A stretch of DNA of 64,000 nt from Luoshenia tenuis. GTDB taxonomy: Bacteria > Bacillota > Clostridia > Christensenellales > GCA-900066905. Of the stretch, positions 17,968 through 25,786 are shown piece by piece. The stretch lies in assembly GCF_014384745.1 (NCBI RefSeq), contig NZ_JACRSO010000006.1:123786-187785 (forward strand), given 5' to 3'. How positions within the stretch are numbered: the stretch's first letter is position 1; every line of letters begins with the position of its first letter. The notes beneath the pieces are model-generated. The model had not been told where the DNA came from. It worked only from the letters and a program-made list of their open reading frames with translations, and did not search any database. The position numbers were made by a program, and so were the translations under genes.

Positions 17968-17987
17968 GCTTAGAATGAGGAGATGCG

Positions 17988-18353
17988 ATGGAACAACGGT
18001 TGCGTGTCTCATTATTATTGCAGTTATACGGCGCTTTTTTAACCGAGCGCCAGCGCACGGCCCTGGAGCTGCATTACGACCAGGATTTTTCTCTGGCTGA
18101 AGTGGCAGAGCTTTCGGGCATCAGCCGCCAGGGTGTGTATGACGCCATCCACAGGGGAGAGAACCTGTTGGAAGATGCGGAAAAACGCCTGGGGCTGCTG
18201 GGCCGCGTGCTGGATATCCGCCAACGGCTAACGGCGCTGGACGAGGCGGTGGAAAGCATACCGCAGACGGCGCAAAGCGCGCAGGCACTGCGCGCGGTTA
18301 AGGCGCAGTTAAAGGATTGGATGGACGTTTGGGAGGCGGAATATGGCCTTTGA
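17988..18353 (+). CDS. ylxM: YlxM/UPF0122 family helix-turn-helix protein, SRP-associated
   Basis: 121 residues. The N-terminal half is a sigma-70 region-4-like helix-turn-helix (LTERQRTALELHYDQDFSLAEVAELSGISRQGVYDAI, residues about 18-54). Members of this family sit next to ffh and have been linked to SRP assembly or GTPase control. The last 11 bases overlap ffh, so translation is coupled. SD GAGGAG precedes the ATG. Its possible link with the palindrome over its own start site is discussed in the findings. Confidence 0.92.
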   Translation: MEQRLRVSLLLQLYGAFLTERQRTALELHYDQDFSLAEVAELSGISRQGVYDAIHRGENLLEDAEKRLGLLGRVLDIRQRLTALDEAVESIPQTAQSAQALRAVKAQLKDWMDVWEAEYGL

Positions 18354-19671
18354 GGGTTTGAGTGAAAAACTTCAAAATGTAATGAAAAAGCTCTCCGGCC
18401 GGGGAAAGCTCAGCGAGGCGGACGTCAAAGCGGCGATGCGCGAGGTGCGGCTGGCCCTGCTGGAGGCGGATGTAAACTATCTGGTCGTTAAAGACTTTGT
18501 TAAAAAGGTTTCCGAGCGCGCGGTGGGCGGCGAAGTGCTCTCCAGCCTTACGCCGGGGCAGCAGGTCATTAAGATCGTTAACGAAGAGCTCACGGCGCTG
18601 ATGGGCAAAACGCAGGCCCGCATCAATTATGCTTCCGCGCCGCCAACGGTAATCATGCTGGTCGGCCTGCAGGGCGCAGGTAAGACCACGATGGCGGCCA
18701 AGCTGGGGTTAAACCTGAAAAAGCAGGGAAAAAAGCCCCTGATCGCCGCTTGCGACGTGTACCGCCCCGCGGCGATCGATCAGTTGAAGATCGTGGCCGA
18801 GAAGGCTGGCGTGCCGGTATTTGAGCAGGGACAGGGCCAGCCGGTAAAGATCGCCCAGGGCGCCAAGGCGGAGTGCCAGCGCCTGCTATATGATACGCTG
18901 ATCATCGATACCGCCGGCCGGCTGCAGATCGACCAGGCGATGATGGACGAGGTCAAGGCGATTCGCCAGGCGGTAGGCGTGCATGAGGTCATGCTGGTGC
19001 TGGACGCCATGACGGGCCAGGAGGCCGTAAACGTCGCCTCTTCGTTCAACGAGCAGGTGGGCGTGGATAGCGTTATTTTGACCAAGCTGGACGGCGACAC
19101 CCGGGGCGGCGCGGCGCTGTCTTTGCGCGCGGTGACGGGCAAACCCATCAAATTCTGCGGCGTGGGAGAAAAGCTGGAAGATTTTGAGCCTTTTTATCCC
19201 GACCGGATGGCCAACCGCATCTTGGGCATGGGCGATATGCTCTCCCTTATCGAACAGGCGCAGGCTAACTTCGATGAGGAACAGGCTATTAAAATGGAGA
19301 AAAAGCTGCGCACCCAGCAGTTTGACCTGGAGGATTTTCTGGAGCAGTTCCAGCAGGTCAGAAAGATGGGCGGCGTGGCGGATCTGATCAAAAAACTGCC
19401 GGGAGGCCTTGCCAACAAGGTTAATGCGGATGATGTGGACGAGCGGCAGATGTACCGTATGGAGGCTATCATCCGCTCGATGACGCCGCAGGAGCGCCGC
19501 CAGCCCGAGATACTGGGCGCCAGCCGCAAAAAGCGTATTGCCGCGGGCAGCGGCTGCACGGTGCAGCAGGTCAACCAGCTGCTCAAGCAGTTTGACGGGA
19601 TCAAAAAGATGATGAAGCAGTTCGGCGGGATGGGCGGCAAGCGCCGCAAGTTCCGCGGGCTTCCGTTTTAA
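18343..19671 (+). CDS. ffh: Signal recognition particle protein Ffh
   Basis: GTPase subunit of SRP that binds signal sequences and SRP RNA. 442 residues. G1 GLQGAGKTT is at 108-116, then DTAGRLQID, TKLDGDTRGG, and a Met-rich M domain ending MMKQFGGMGGKRRKFRGLPF. The ATG at 18343 lies within the end of ylxM. The 4.5S/6S-type SRP RNA gene was not seen in this window. Confidence 0.98.
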   Translation: MAFEGLSEKLQNVMKKLSGRGKLSEADVKAAMREVRLALLEADVNYLVVKDFVKKVSERAVGGEVLSSLTPGQQVIKIVNEELTALMGKTQARINYASAPPTVIMLVGLQGAGKTTMAAKLGLNLKKQGKKPLIAACDVYRPAAIDQLKIVAEKAGVPVFEQGQGQPVKIAQGAKAECQRLLYDTLIIDTAGRLQIDQAMMDEVKAIRQAVGVHEVMLVLDAMTGQEAVNVASSFNEQVGVDSVILTKLDGDTRGGAALSLRAVTGKPIKFCGVGEKLEDFEPFYPDRMANRILGMGDMLSLIEQAQANFDEEQAIKMEKKLRTQQFDLEDFLEQFQQVRKMGGVADLIKKLPGGLANKVNADDVDERQMYRMEAIIRSMTPQERRQPEILGASRKKRIAAGSGCTVQQVNQLLKQFDGIKKMMKQFGGMGGKRRKFRGLPF

Positions 19672-19733
19672 CGCGTTTCTAAAGCAGGCATTGCTTTTGG
19701 ATAAAGAACATTTATTTTTTGGAGGAATGAATC

Positions 19734-19976
19734 ATGGTTAAAATTCGTTTGAGCAGGATGGGCGCAAAAAAGGCTCCTTTCTATCGCATTGTGGTTGCGG
19801 ATTCCCGCTCCCCGCGCGATGGCCGCAACATTGAAGATATCGGCTACTACAATCCGCTGGTCGAGCCGGTTGAGATCAAGATCGACAGCGAAAAGGCTAC
19901 CCAGTGGCTGAAAAACGGCGCGCAGCCCACGCAGACCGTGCGCACGCTGCTCAAGAAAGCCGGCGTAATTGAATAA
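19734..19976 (+). CDS. rpsP: 30S ribosomal protein S16
   Basis: 80-residue small-subunit protein; MVKIRLSRMGAKKAPFYRIVVADSR is the standard N-terminus. A strong SD TTGGAGGAA lies ahead of the ATG. It is the first of the conserved rpsP-khpA-rimM-trmD-rplS group. The 62 bases between ffh and rpsP have a short hairpin (AAAGCA/TGCTTT) but no clear terminator, so read-through from ffh is likely. Confidence 0.98.
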   Translation: MVKIRLSRMGAKKAPFYRIVVADSRSPRDGRNIEDIGYYNPLVEPVEIKIDSEKATQWLKNGAQPTQTVRTLLKKAGVIE

Positions 19977-20019
19977 GACGGGCGCGCTTTACAAGCGGCC
20001 GTAGGAATGGGGGATGAGC

Positions 20020-20247
20020 ATGACAGAATTGGTTCGTTATATTGCGCAGTCCCTGGTGGATCATCCGGAGCAGGTGGACGTGCGGGAAGTGGAAAACGAG
20101 ACCAGCGTCGTCATCGAACTCCGGGTTGCGCCGGAAGATACCGGTAAAATCATCGGGAAACAGGGACGGATCGCCAAGGCCATCCGCGCTGTTGTCAAGG
20201 CGGCTACCGTCAAGGAAAAAAAGCGCGTATTGGTAGAGATTATCTAA
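20020..20247 (+). CDS. khpA: KH-domain RNA-binding protein KhpA
   Basis: Single KH domain of about 75 residues with the RNA-contacting loop IIGKQGRIAKAIRAVV. KhpA pairs with KhpB/Jag in other Bacillota and affects cell-division and envelope gene expression. I prefer ATG 20020 (MTELVRYIAQSLVD), with GGGGG six bases upstream; ATG 20014 would add two residues. Confidence 0.93.
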   Translation: MTELVRYIAQSLVDHPEQVDVREVENETSVVIELRVAPEDTGKIIGKQGRIAKAIRAVVKAATVKEKKRVLVEII

Positions 20248-20250
20248 AGG

Positions 20251-20281
20251 GACGGGGCTGCAAAAGGGCCCCGTCTTTTTA
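20251..20281 (+). terminator. Intrinsic terminator after khpA
   Basis: 8-bp GC-rich stem (GACGGGGC, 20251-20258; GCCCCGTC, 20268-20275), nine-base loop and six Ts. It divides the usually continuous rpsP-trmD group, so rimM must depend on read-through or on its own promoter in the next 100 bases, where I see no good one. Confidence 0.85.
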
Positions 20282-20380
20282 TTACGAAGTAGCAGGCTAG
20301 TGTAAATAGAAAGAATAAACTTTATTACTCGCGCACGCAGGCGCATATTATCCTGCTATTTTTTATAAAGGAGATAGGCA

Positions 20381-20902
20381 ATGCAGCAATACATGGTAGT
20401 AGGGCAGGTGCTAAAGCCCCAGGGCATCAAAGGCGAGCTGAAGGTGCGCCCCATAACCGACGATCCCGACCGGTTTTACGACCTGAAAGAGGTGCGCATA
20501 GCGCAGGGGAAGGATTACGCGGTCTATCCGGTGCAGGGCGTGCGGGTGCATGAGGGGTTTTGCTATCTGCGCCTGGCGGGCGTGGAGGATCGGAACGCCG
20601 CGGAGGCCCTGCGCGATCAGCTGCTCTATATCGACCGTTCGCAGGCGGTCAAGCTGCCGGAGGGGCGCTATTTTATCTGCGATCTGGAGGGTTGCCAGGT
20701 CGTAGACGAAACGGGTACGGCCATCGGCGTGCTGGATGAGGTGATCCAGACCGGCGCCAACGATGTGTATATGATCAAGGGCAAGAAGCAGGCCTATATG
20801 CTGCCGGCGCTCAAAACGCTGATCCTCGCAGTGGACATCGAAAAAGGAATGATCACCGTGCGCAGGGAAGGGCTGATGGAGGTGGACGCCGGTGCGTATT
20901 GA
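20381..20902 (+). CDS. rimM: 16S rRNA processing protein RimM
   Basis: Ribosome-maturation factor for the 30S head, binding S19. 173 residues: the RimM N-domain (MVVGQVLKPQGIKGELKV) followed by a PRC-barrel (about 98-170, YFICDLEGCQVVDETG). SD AAAGGAGA precedes the ATG. The stop codon overlaps the trmD start by 11 bases. Confidence 0.96.
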   Translation: MQQYMVVGQVLKPQGIKGELKVRPITDDPDRFYDLKEVRIAQGKDYAVYPVQGVRVHEGFCYLRLAGVEDRNAAEALRDQLLYIDRSQAVKLPEGRYFICDLEGCQVVDETGTAIGVLDEVIQTGANDVYMIKGKKQAYMLPALKTLILAVDIEKGMITVRREGLMEVDAGAY

Positions 20903-22103
20903 CGTGCTGACCCTATTCCCGGAGATGTTTTCGCCGGTGATGGACGCCAGCATCTTGGGCCGCGCGCAGAAGAACGGGCTTTTGACCGTGGCGTTGCACG
21001 ATATCCGCACCTTTAGCCAGGATAAGCATAAACGGGTGGATGATTACCCCTTTGGCGGAGGCGCGGGCATGGTGATGACCCCTCAGCCCTTGATGGACGC
21101 CATTGCCCATGCGGCCGGGGAGGGGCCCTGTAAAAGGATTTATCTGACCCCGCAGGGGCGCCCCTTTACCCAGCGCGTGGCAGAAGAACTGGCGCAGCAG
21201 GAGCACTTGGTGCTGGTGTGCGGGCACTATGAGGGTATCGATCAGCGGGTGATCGATACCTGCATCGACGATGAAATTTCCATTGGCGATTTTGTGCTCA
21301 CCGGCGGCGAACTGGGCGCTATGGTGCTGATCGATTGCGTGTCGCGTTTGGTTCAAGGGGTACTGGGCAGCGAGGCATCGGCGCAGGATGAGAGCTTTTC
21401 GGCTGCGGGCCTGCTGGAGTATCCCCAATACACCCGCCCGGCGGAATACCGCGGCCTTGGGGTGCCAGCGGTGCTGCTTTCCGGCGACGCGACTAAAATT
21501 GAAGCCTGGCGGCGTGAAAAGGCCATTGAAAAAACGGCGCGCATGCGGCCGGACCTGCTGGAAAAGGCGGAGTTAACGCCAAAAGAGCAGGCTTTAGCCG
21601 CGCGCACGCGCACGGGACCTGCTAATATCGAGATCAGAGCGGCCGCGGCGCAGGATAGCGCCGCCCTTGTAGCCTTGCAGCAGTACTGCTATTATCCCCT
21701 GGCGCTTAGGCTTGGCAAAATGGAGATCGCACCCGTTGCTGAAAGCCAAGAGGCGTTTGCTGCGCATCTTCTGGATGCAGAGCAGATATGCCTGGCGGCG
21801 TTTGACGGCGCAAGGCCTGTGGGCGGCATTTTGGCACGGAATGGAGCGGAAGAGGTGCAGATTTTGCGTTTGTTTGTACACCCGGATTACCGCTTGCGGG
21901 GGATCGCCAGCACCCTGCTGCAAAGGATAGAGGAGCGGGCGGGCAAAGCGTCCTGTAAAGCCTTTATTCCCATAGAGGAGCAGCGGGATACGTTGGCCTT
22001 TTTTAAGCGCTGCGGCTTTCACCCCGTGGGCAAGGCACAGTATTGTGGCCTGCCTGCCCGGGTGCTGTTTAAGGGTGAAAGGCGGCAAAAGGGCATAAAA
22101 TAA
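20892..22103 (+). CDS. trmD: tRNA (guanine-37-N1)-methyltransferase TrmD fused to a GNAT acetyltransferase domain
   Basis: Residues 1 to about 240 are a complete TrmD, the enzyme making m1G37 in tRNA to prevent frameshifting: MRIDVLTLFPEMF, the DYPFGGGAGMVM loop, the trefoil-knot SAM site (LVCGHYEGIDQRVID, DFVLTGGELGAM) and the C-terminal helices. Most TrmD proteins end here (about 240-250). The same frame runs on for about 160 residues as a GNAT N-acetyltransferase-like domain, with the acetyl-CoA-binding pattern LRLFVHPDYRLRGIASTLL and a late FKRCGFHPVGKAQYCGLP. The start is GTG 20892. Whether the extra domain is active, and on what, is unknown. Confidence 0.92.
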   Translation: MRIDVLTLFPEMFSPVMDASILGRAQKNGLLTVALHDIRTFSQDKHKRVDDYPFGGGAGMVMTPQPLMDAIAHAAGEGPCKRIYLTPQGRPFTQRVAEELAQQEHLVLVCGHYEGIDQRVIDTCIDDEISIGDFVLTGGELGAMVLIDCVSRLVQGVLGSEASAQDESFSAAGLLEYPQYTRPAEYRGLGVPAVLLSGDATKIEAWRREKAIEKTARMRPDLLEKAELTPKEQALAARTRTGPANIEIRAAAAQDSAALVALQQYCYYPLALRLGKMEIAPVAESQEAFAAHLLDAEQICLAAFDGARPVGGILARNGAEEVQILRLFVHPDYRLRGIASTLLQRIEERAGKASCKAFIPIEEQRDTLAFFKRCGFHPVGKAQYCGLPARVLFKGERRQKGIK

Positions 22104-22106
22104 GGC

Positions 22107-22136
22107 TTGCCAACCCTTAATTTAGTATGGTATAAT
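22107..22136 (+). promoter_or_regulatory. rplS promoter
   Basis: TTGCCA (22107-22112), 18-base spacer, TATAAT (22131-22136) with TG two bases before, i.e. an extended -10. Transcription should begin near 22143, leaving a leader of about 70 bases before rplS. Confidence 0.75.
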
Positions 22137-22142
22137 TATCGC

Positions 22143-22215
22143 TGTGATTACGGGCGGTCCGCTGCTGCGATAAGTTGATGCGGCATGAACGTCTATGAGG
22201 GAAGGAGGAAAATCC
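22143..22215 (+). promoter_or_regulatory. rplS leader (possible L19 autoregulatory leader)
   Basis: About 70 bases between the promoter and rplS. Bacillota often carry an L19 leader RNA here that binds the protein and limits its synthesis. I see GC-rich segments able to pair (around 22150-22170) but cannot confirm the conserved fold by eye. Confidence 0.3.
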
Positions 22216-22560
22216 ATGGATCCGATCATTCAGGCTCTGGAAAAAGAGCAGCTTCGCAGTGATCTTCCCGCCATTCGCGTAGGCGATACGCTGCGTGTCT
22301 TCGTAAAGGTTATCGAAGGTTCGCGCGAGCGTCTGCAGGCGTTTGAGGGCGTCGTTATCGCGAAAAAGAACAGCAGCGCGCGTGAAACTTTCACCATGCG
22401 CCGCGTCTCTTACGGCGTAGGGGTAGAGCGTACTTTCCCGGTACATAGCCCCAAAATCGACCATATCGAGAAGATTCGTTCCGGTAAGGTTCGCCGTGCC
22501 AAGCTGTATTACCTGCGTGGGCGTTCTGGTAAGGCTGCCCGCTTGAAGGAAATCCAGTAA
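22216..22560 (+). CDS. rplS: 50S ribosomal protein L19
   Basis: 114-residue large-subunit protein at the 30S-50S interface. IRVGDTLRVFVKVIEGSRERLQAFEG and RRAKLYYLRGRSGKAARLKE are standard. I start at ATG 22216 with AAGGAGG six bases upstream; the in-frame ATG at 22195 lies ahead of that SD and is rejected. Confidence 0.97.
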   Translation: MDPIIQALEKEQLRSDLPAIRVGDTLRVFVKVIEGSRERLQAFEGVVIAKKNSSARETFTMRRVSYGVGVERTFPVHSPKIDHIEKIRSGKVRRAKLYYLRGRSGKAARLKEIQ

Positions 22561-22582
22561 AGGTTATTTTCCAAGTGGAACT

Positions 22583-22617
22583 AAAGGCACAAGCGTTAGC
22601 GCTTGTGCCTTTTTTAT
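22583..22617 (+). terminator. Intrinsic terminator after rplS
   Basis: A perfect 13-bp stem (AAAGGCACAAGCG, 22583-22595; CGCTTGTGCCTTT, 22600-22612) with a four-base loop and a T-run. Strong end of the ribosome-maturation block. Confidence 0.92.
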
Positions 22618-22728
22618 GTTTGCTAAAAATCTTTTTCTTTATGGGATTTTAAACCGCGCTTCGTCATTCCTTTTACCTTTTTTATATCTTTTCGCCTATG
22701 CTAAGGAATGTAAGGAGGCGCAGGAGAG

Positions 22729-22938
22729 ATGACGACAGCGGCGCTAACGCTTAAAGCCAAAAGACATAAAAGCAAACGATTGACTGTGGCCCGCATGATG
22801 GACCGGCTCTACTTCCGCCACCCCATGCTGTGCTATGGCGCAATGGCTTTGCTTGTTCCGCTCTTTGTACTGGCTGCGGTGGCTCTTCTCACGGTCGTGC
22901 TGGCACTGCCGTTTATGTGGATGGCCGGAGCGATATAA
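22729..22938 (+). CDS. Small uncharacterised membrane protein upstream of kdpD
   Basis: 69 residues: a basic N-terminus (LKAKRHKSKRLTVARMMDRL) followed by a long hydrophobic stretch from about 33 to 66, enough for one long or two short membrane segments. AAGGAGG and GGAGAG lie upstream of the ATG, supporting translation. It is too long and too basic to be KdpF and matches no family I know. It ends 151 bases before kdpD, which has its own promoter elements. Confidence 0.65.
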   Translation: MTTAALTLKAKRHKSKRLTVARMMDRLYFRHPMLCYGAMALLVPLFVLAAVALLTVVLALPFMWMAGAI

Positions 22939-22984
22939 ACGGGCCTTAAATAATGCCGCAGCACCTTAACCGCCCTTTATGTTT

Positions 22985-23002
22985 TCTTAATACAATCTTA
23001 AT
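22985..23002 (+). promoter_or_regulatory. Direct-repeat box upstream of kdpD (candidate KdpE site)
   Basis: TCTTAAT (22985-22991), four bases, TCTTAAT (22996-23002): identical 7-mers with an 11-base period, the geometry bound by OmpR/PhoB-type response regulators. A related TCTTTAT follows at 23006-23012. They lie about 55-75 bases before the predicted kdpD -10, so autoregulation by KdpE is a reasonable inference. Confidence 0.5.
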
Positions 23003-23012
23003 TTCTCTTTAT

Positions 23013-23050
23013 ACACCCTTAGCGCGATGTTTATACTGCGCCAAGGGTGT
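23013..23050 (+). repeat. Inverted repeat overlapping the kdpD -35 region
   Basis: ACACCCTT (23013-23020) pairs with AAGGGTGT (23043-23050), and inside them GCGC (23022-23025) with GCGC (23038-23041). The loop is 12 bases. It could end transcripts from the small membrane gene (only three Ts follow) or act as an operator, because it covers the expected -35 of the kdpD promoter. Confidence 0.5.
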
Positions 23051-23053
23051 TTA

Positions 23054-23062
23054 TGATACAAT
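23054..23062 (+). promoter_or_regulatory. kdpD promoter, extended -10
   Basis: TGATACAAT: TGn ahead of TACAAT (23057-23062). No good -35 is present, as expected for a promoter that needs an activator. It is 28 bases before the GTG start. Confidence 0.5.
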
Positions 23063-23089
23063 AGAAGCAGTAAAGGGGGTGAGGCCGAC

Positions 23090-25786
23090 GTGGAGCAGGA
23101 GAAGCGAAAAAGCCCGGAGGAATTGCTCGATGCCATCAAGCGCCAGGAGCAAGGCGCAGGGCGCGGGCATTTGAAGATATTCTTTGGTTATGCCGCGGGG
23201 GTAGGCAAAACTTACGCCATGCTGCGTGCCGCGCGTGCGGCCAAACAGCGGGGCGTGGATGTGACGATCGGCTATATTGAGCCCCACTCCCGGCCGGATA
23301 CCATTGCCCAATTACAGGGTTTAGAGCAGCTGCCTCCTTTGCAAATAGAGCATAAGGGGATCAGGCTCAGAGAGTTTGACCTGGATGCAGCGATCTCCAG
23401 AAAACCTGAATTAATTTTAGTGGATGAACTAGCCCATACCAATGCGCCGGGCAGCCGCCACGCTAAGCGCTACCAGGATGTGGAAGAACTGTTGCGCGCG
23501 GGGATCGATGTCTATACCACCGTCAACGTGCAGCATATCGAGAGCTTGAACGATATGGTAGCGAGCATAACCGGCATAACGGTCCATGAGCGGATACCGG
23601 ATCACGTTTTTGACGGCGCGGATCAGGTGGAGCTGGTGGATATAGAACCGCAGGATCTGATCGACCGGCTGCGGGATGGTAAGATCTATCGGGAAGCGCA
23701 GGCGCAAAAGGCACTGCTCAACTTTTTTGACGTTAAAAATCTGGTAGCGCTGCGGGAGATCGCCCTGCGCCGCTGTGCGGACCGGATCAACCGCATGGCT
23801 GAAAAGGTGCTGCAAGCCCAGCAGGATGGTTATTATACGGATGAGCATATCCTGGTGTGCCTGTCTTCCTCTCCGACAAATGCCAAGATCATCCGCACGG
23901 CGGCGCGCATGGCGGGTGCGTTTAAGGGCAGCTTTACGGCGCTGTACGTGGAATCCCCCCAACAGGCCGTCGTTGGGGAAAAAAGCAAACGCCGCCTGCG
24001 CGAGAACATGCACCTTGCCGAGCAATTGGGGGCTACGGTAGAAACGGTGTATGGCAACGATATCGCCCAGCAGATCGCAGCGTTCGCAAGGGTATCGGGC
24101 GTATCCAAGATTGTGGTGGGCCGCAGTAACGCCCAGCGCAAATATGTGTGGAGCAAGGCGACGCTGACCGAGCGCCTGGCAGCTGCGGCGCCTAATCTGG
24201 ATATCTATATCATCCCAGAGATGGACGGCAGCCGGTATAAAGAACGGGTAAAACGGCGGTTGGACAATACCTTTGCCTGGGCGGATGTATGGAAGAGCCT
24301 GCTGATACTGGCACTGGCCACGGCGGTAGGCGTATTATTTAATTATCTTGGCTTTTCGGAAGCCAATATCATTACGGTCTATATCCTGGGGGTGCTGATC
24401 ACCGCGGTGGTGACCCGCAGGCGGATATACAGCCTGGTATCTTCCATCGTCAGCGTGTTGACCTTTAACTACTTTTTTACCGACCCGTACTTTACCCTAT
24501 CGGCCTATGATAAGGGCTACCCGGCTACGTTCCTGATCATGTTTCTGGCGGCCTTTATTACCAGCACGCTGGCGGTACAGCTCAAGCGCCAGGCCCGGCA
24601 GGCGGCCGCCACGGCCTACCGCACAAAAATTCTGCTGGAAACCAACCAGCTGCTGCAAAAAAGCCATAATGCCGGCGAGATCGCCGATACGGTAGGCGGG
24701 CAGCTGACCAAGCTGCTTAAAAGGGACGTGGTCTTTTACCTGGCGCAGGGAAAAAGCTTGGCCGCGCCCCAAACGTTTATGGCCATGGCCGATGGCGACG
24801 GCGCGGCCTATACCGGCGATAACGAGCGGGCCGTAGCCAACTGGGTGTTTAAAAACAACAAGCACGCAGGGGCGACGACGAATACCCTGGGCGGCGCACA
24901 GTGCCTGTACCTGGCCGTGCGGGTCATCGATAAGGTCTATGCCGTCGTGGGCATAGCTGTGGGAGCAGAGGCGCTGGATGCTTTTGAAAACAGCATCATG
25001 CTATCCATACTGGGGGAGTGCGCCCTGGCCCTGGAGAACGATACTGCGCAACGCGAGCGCGAGCAGGCGGCCATTTTGGCTAAAAACGAACAACTGCGCG
25101 CCAACCTGCTGCGCTCGATCTCGCATGACCTGCGTACGCCGCTGACCTCGATCTCCGGCAACGCGGGCATCCTGATGGCGAATGGGGAGGATATCGGCCG
25201 GGAGAAAAAGCGCCAGCTGTATGAGGATATTTATGACGATGCCCTGTGGCTGATCAACCTGGTGGAGAACCTGCTATCGGTCACCCGGATAGAGGAGGGC
25301 ACCATGCGCCTGAACTTAACGGCGGAATTGATGGACGAGGTGATTACCGAAGCGCTGCGCCACATCAACCGCAAAAGCGTGGAACACACCATCGTCGTCC
25401 AGCAGGAGCAAGAGTTCATTATGGCCAAGATGGACGCCAAGCTGATCGTTCAGGTCATCATCAATATCGTCGATAACGCGATCAAATACACCCAGCCCGG
25501 GTCGACGATCACGATTAATACGACAACAGAGGGAAAAATGGTCGTGGTGACGATTGCCGATAACGGCGGGGGCATCCCGGATGAGGCCAAGGCGCGGATC
25601 TTTGATATGTTCTATACCGCCAACAAGGGCATTGTAGACAGCCGCAGAAGCCTGGGAATGGGGCTGGCGCTTTGTAAATCGATCGTCAATGCCCATGGAG
25701 GCGAGATCGCAGTGCTGGATAACAAGCCTGCGGGTACGATCTTCCGCTTTACTTTACCGCTAGAGGAGGTAACCTTACATGAATAA
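23090..25786 (+). CDS. kdpD: Sensor histidine kinase KdpD
   Basis: Membrane K+-responsive sensor kinase, 898 residues, full length. Order: N-terminal KdpD ATP-binding domain (GYAAGVGKT at 33-41; DELAHTNAPGSRHAKRYQDV; GIDVYTTVNVQHIESLNDMV), USP-like domain (about 250-380), four membrane segments (about 395-500), a GAF-like region (about 520-660), HisKA (SISHDLRTPL, phospho-His near 678) and HATPase (DNAIKYTQPGS; ADNGGGIPDEA; RRSLGMGLALC). The start is GTG 23090 with AAAGGGGGTGAG upstream. No kdpFABC genes are adjacent, so it may control another transporter. It overlaps kdpE by eight bases. Confidence 0.96.
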   Translation: MEQEKRKSPEELLDAIKRQEQGAGRGHLKIFFGYAAGVGKTYAMLRAARAAKQRGVDVTIGYIEPHSRPDTIAQLQGLEQLPPLQIEHKGIRLREFDLDAAISRKPELILVDELAHTNAPGSRHAKRYQDVEELLRAGIDVYTTVNVQHIESLNDMVASITGITVHERIPDHVFDGADQVELVDIEPQDLIDRLRDGKIYREAQAQKALLNFFDVKNLVALREIALRRCADRINRMAEKVLQAQQDGYYTDEHILVCLSSSPTNAKIIRTAARMAGAFKGSFTALYVESPQQAVVGEKSKRRLRENMHLAEQLGATVETVYGNDIAQQIAAFARVSGVSKIVVGRSNAQRKYVWSKATLTERLAAAAPNLDIYIIPEMDGSRYKERVKRRLDNTFAWADVWKSLLILALATAVGVLFNYLGFSEANIITVYILGVLITAVVTRRRIYSLVSSIVSVLTFNYFFTDPYFTLSAYDKGYPATFLIMFLAAFITSTLAVQLKRQARQAAATAYRTKILLETNQLLQKSHNAGEIADTVGGQLTKLLKRDVVFYLAQGKSLAAPQTFMAMADGDGAAYTGDNERAVANWVFKNNKHAGATTNTLGGAQCLYLAVRVIDKVYAVVGIAVGAEALDAFENSIMLSILGECALALENDTAQREREQAAILAKNEQLRANLLRSISHDLRTPLTSISGNAGILMANGEDIGREKKRQLYEDIYDDALWLINLVENLLSVTRIEEGTMRLNLTAELMDEVITEALRHINRKSVEHTIVVQQEQEFIMAKMDAKLIVQVIINIVDNAIKYTQPGSTITINTTTEGKMVVVTIADNGGGIPDEAKARIFDMFYTANKGIVDSRRSLGMGLALCKSIVNAHGGEIAVLDNKPAGTIFRFTLPLEEVTLHE

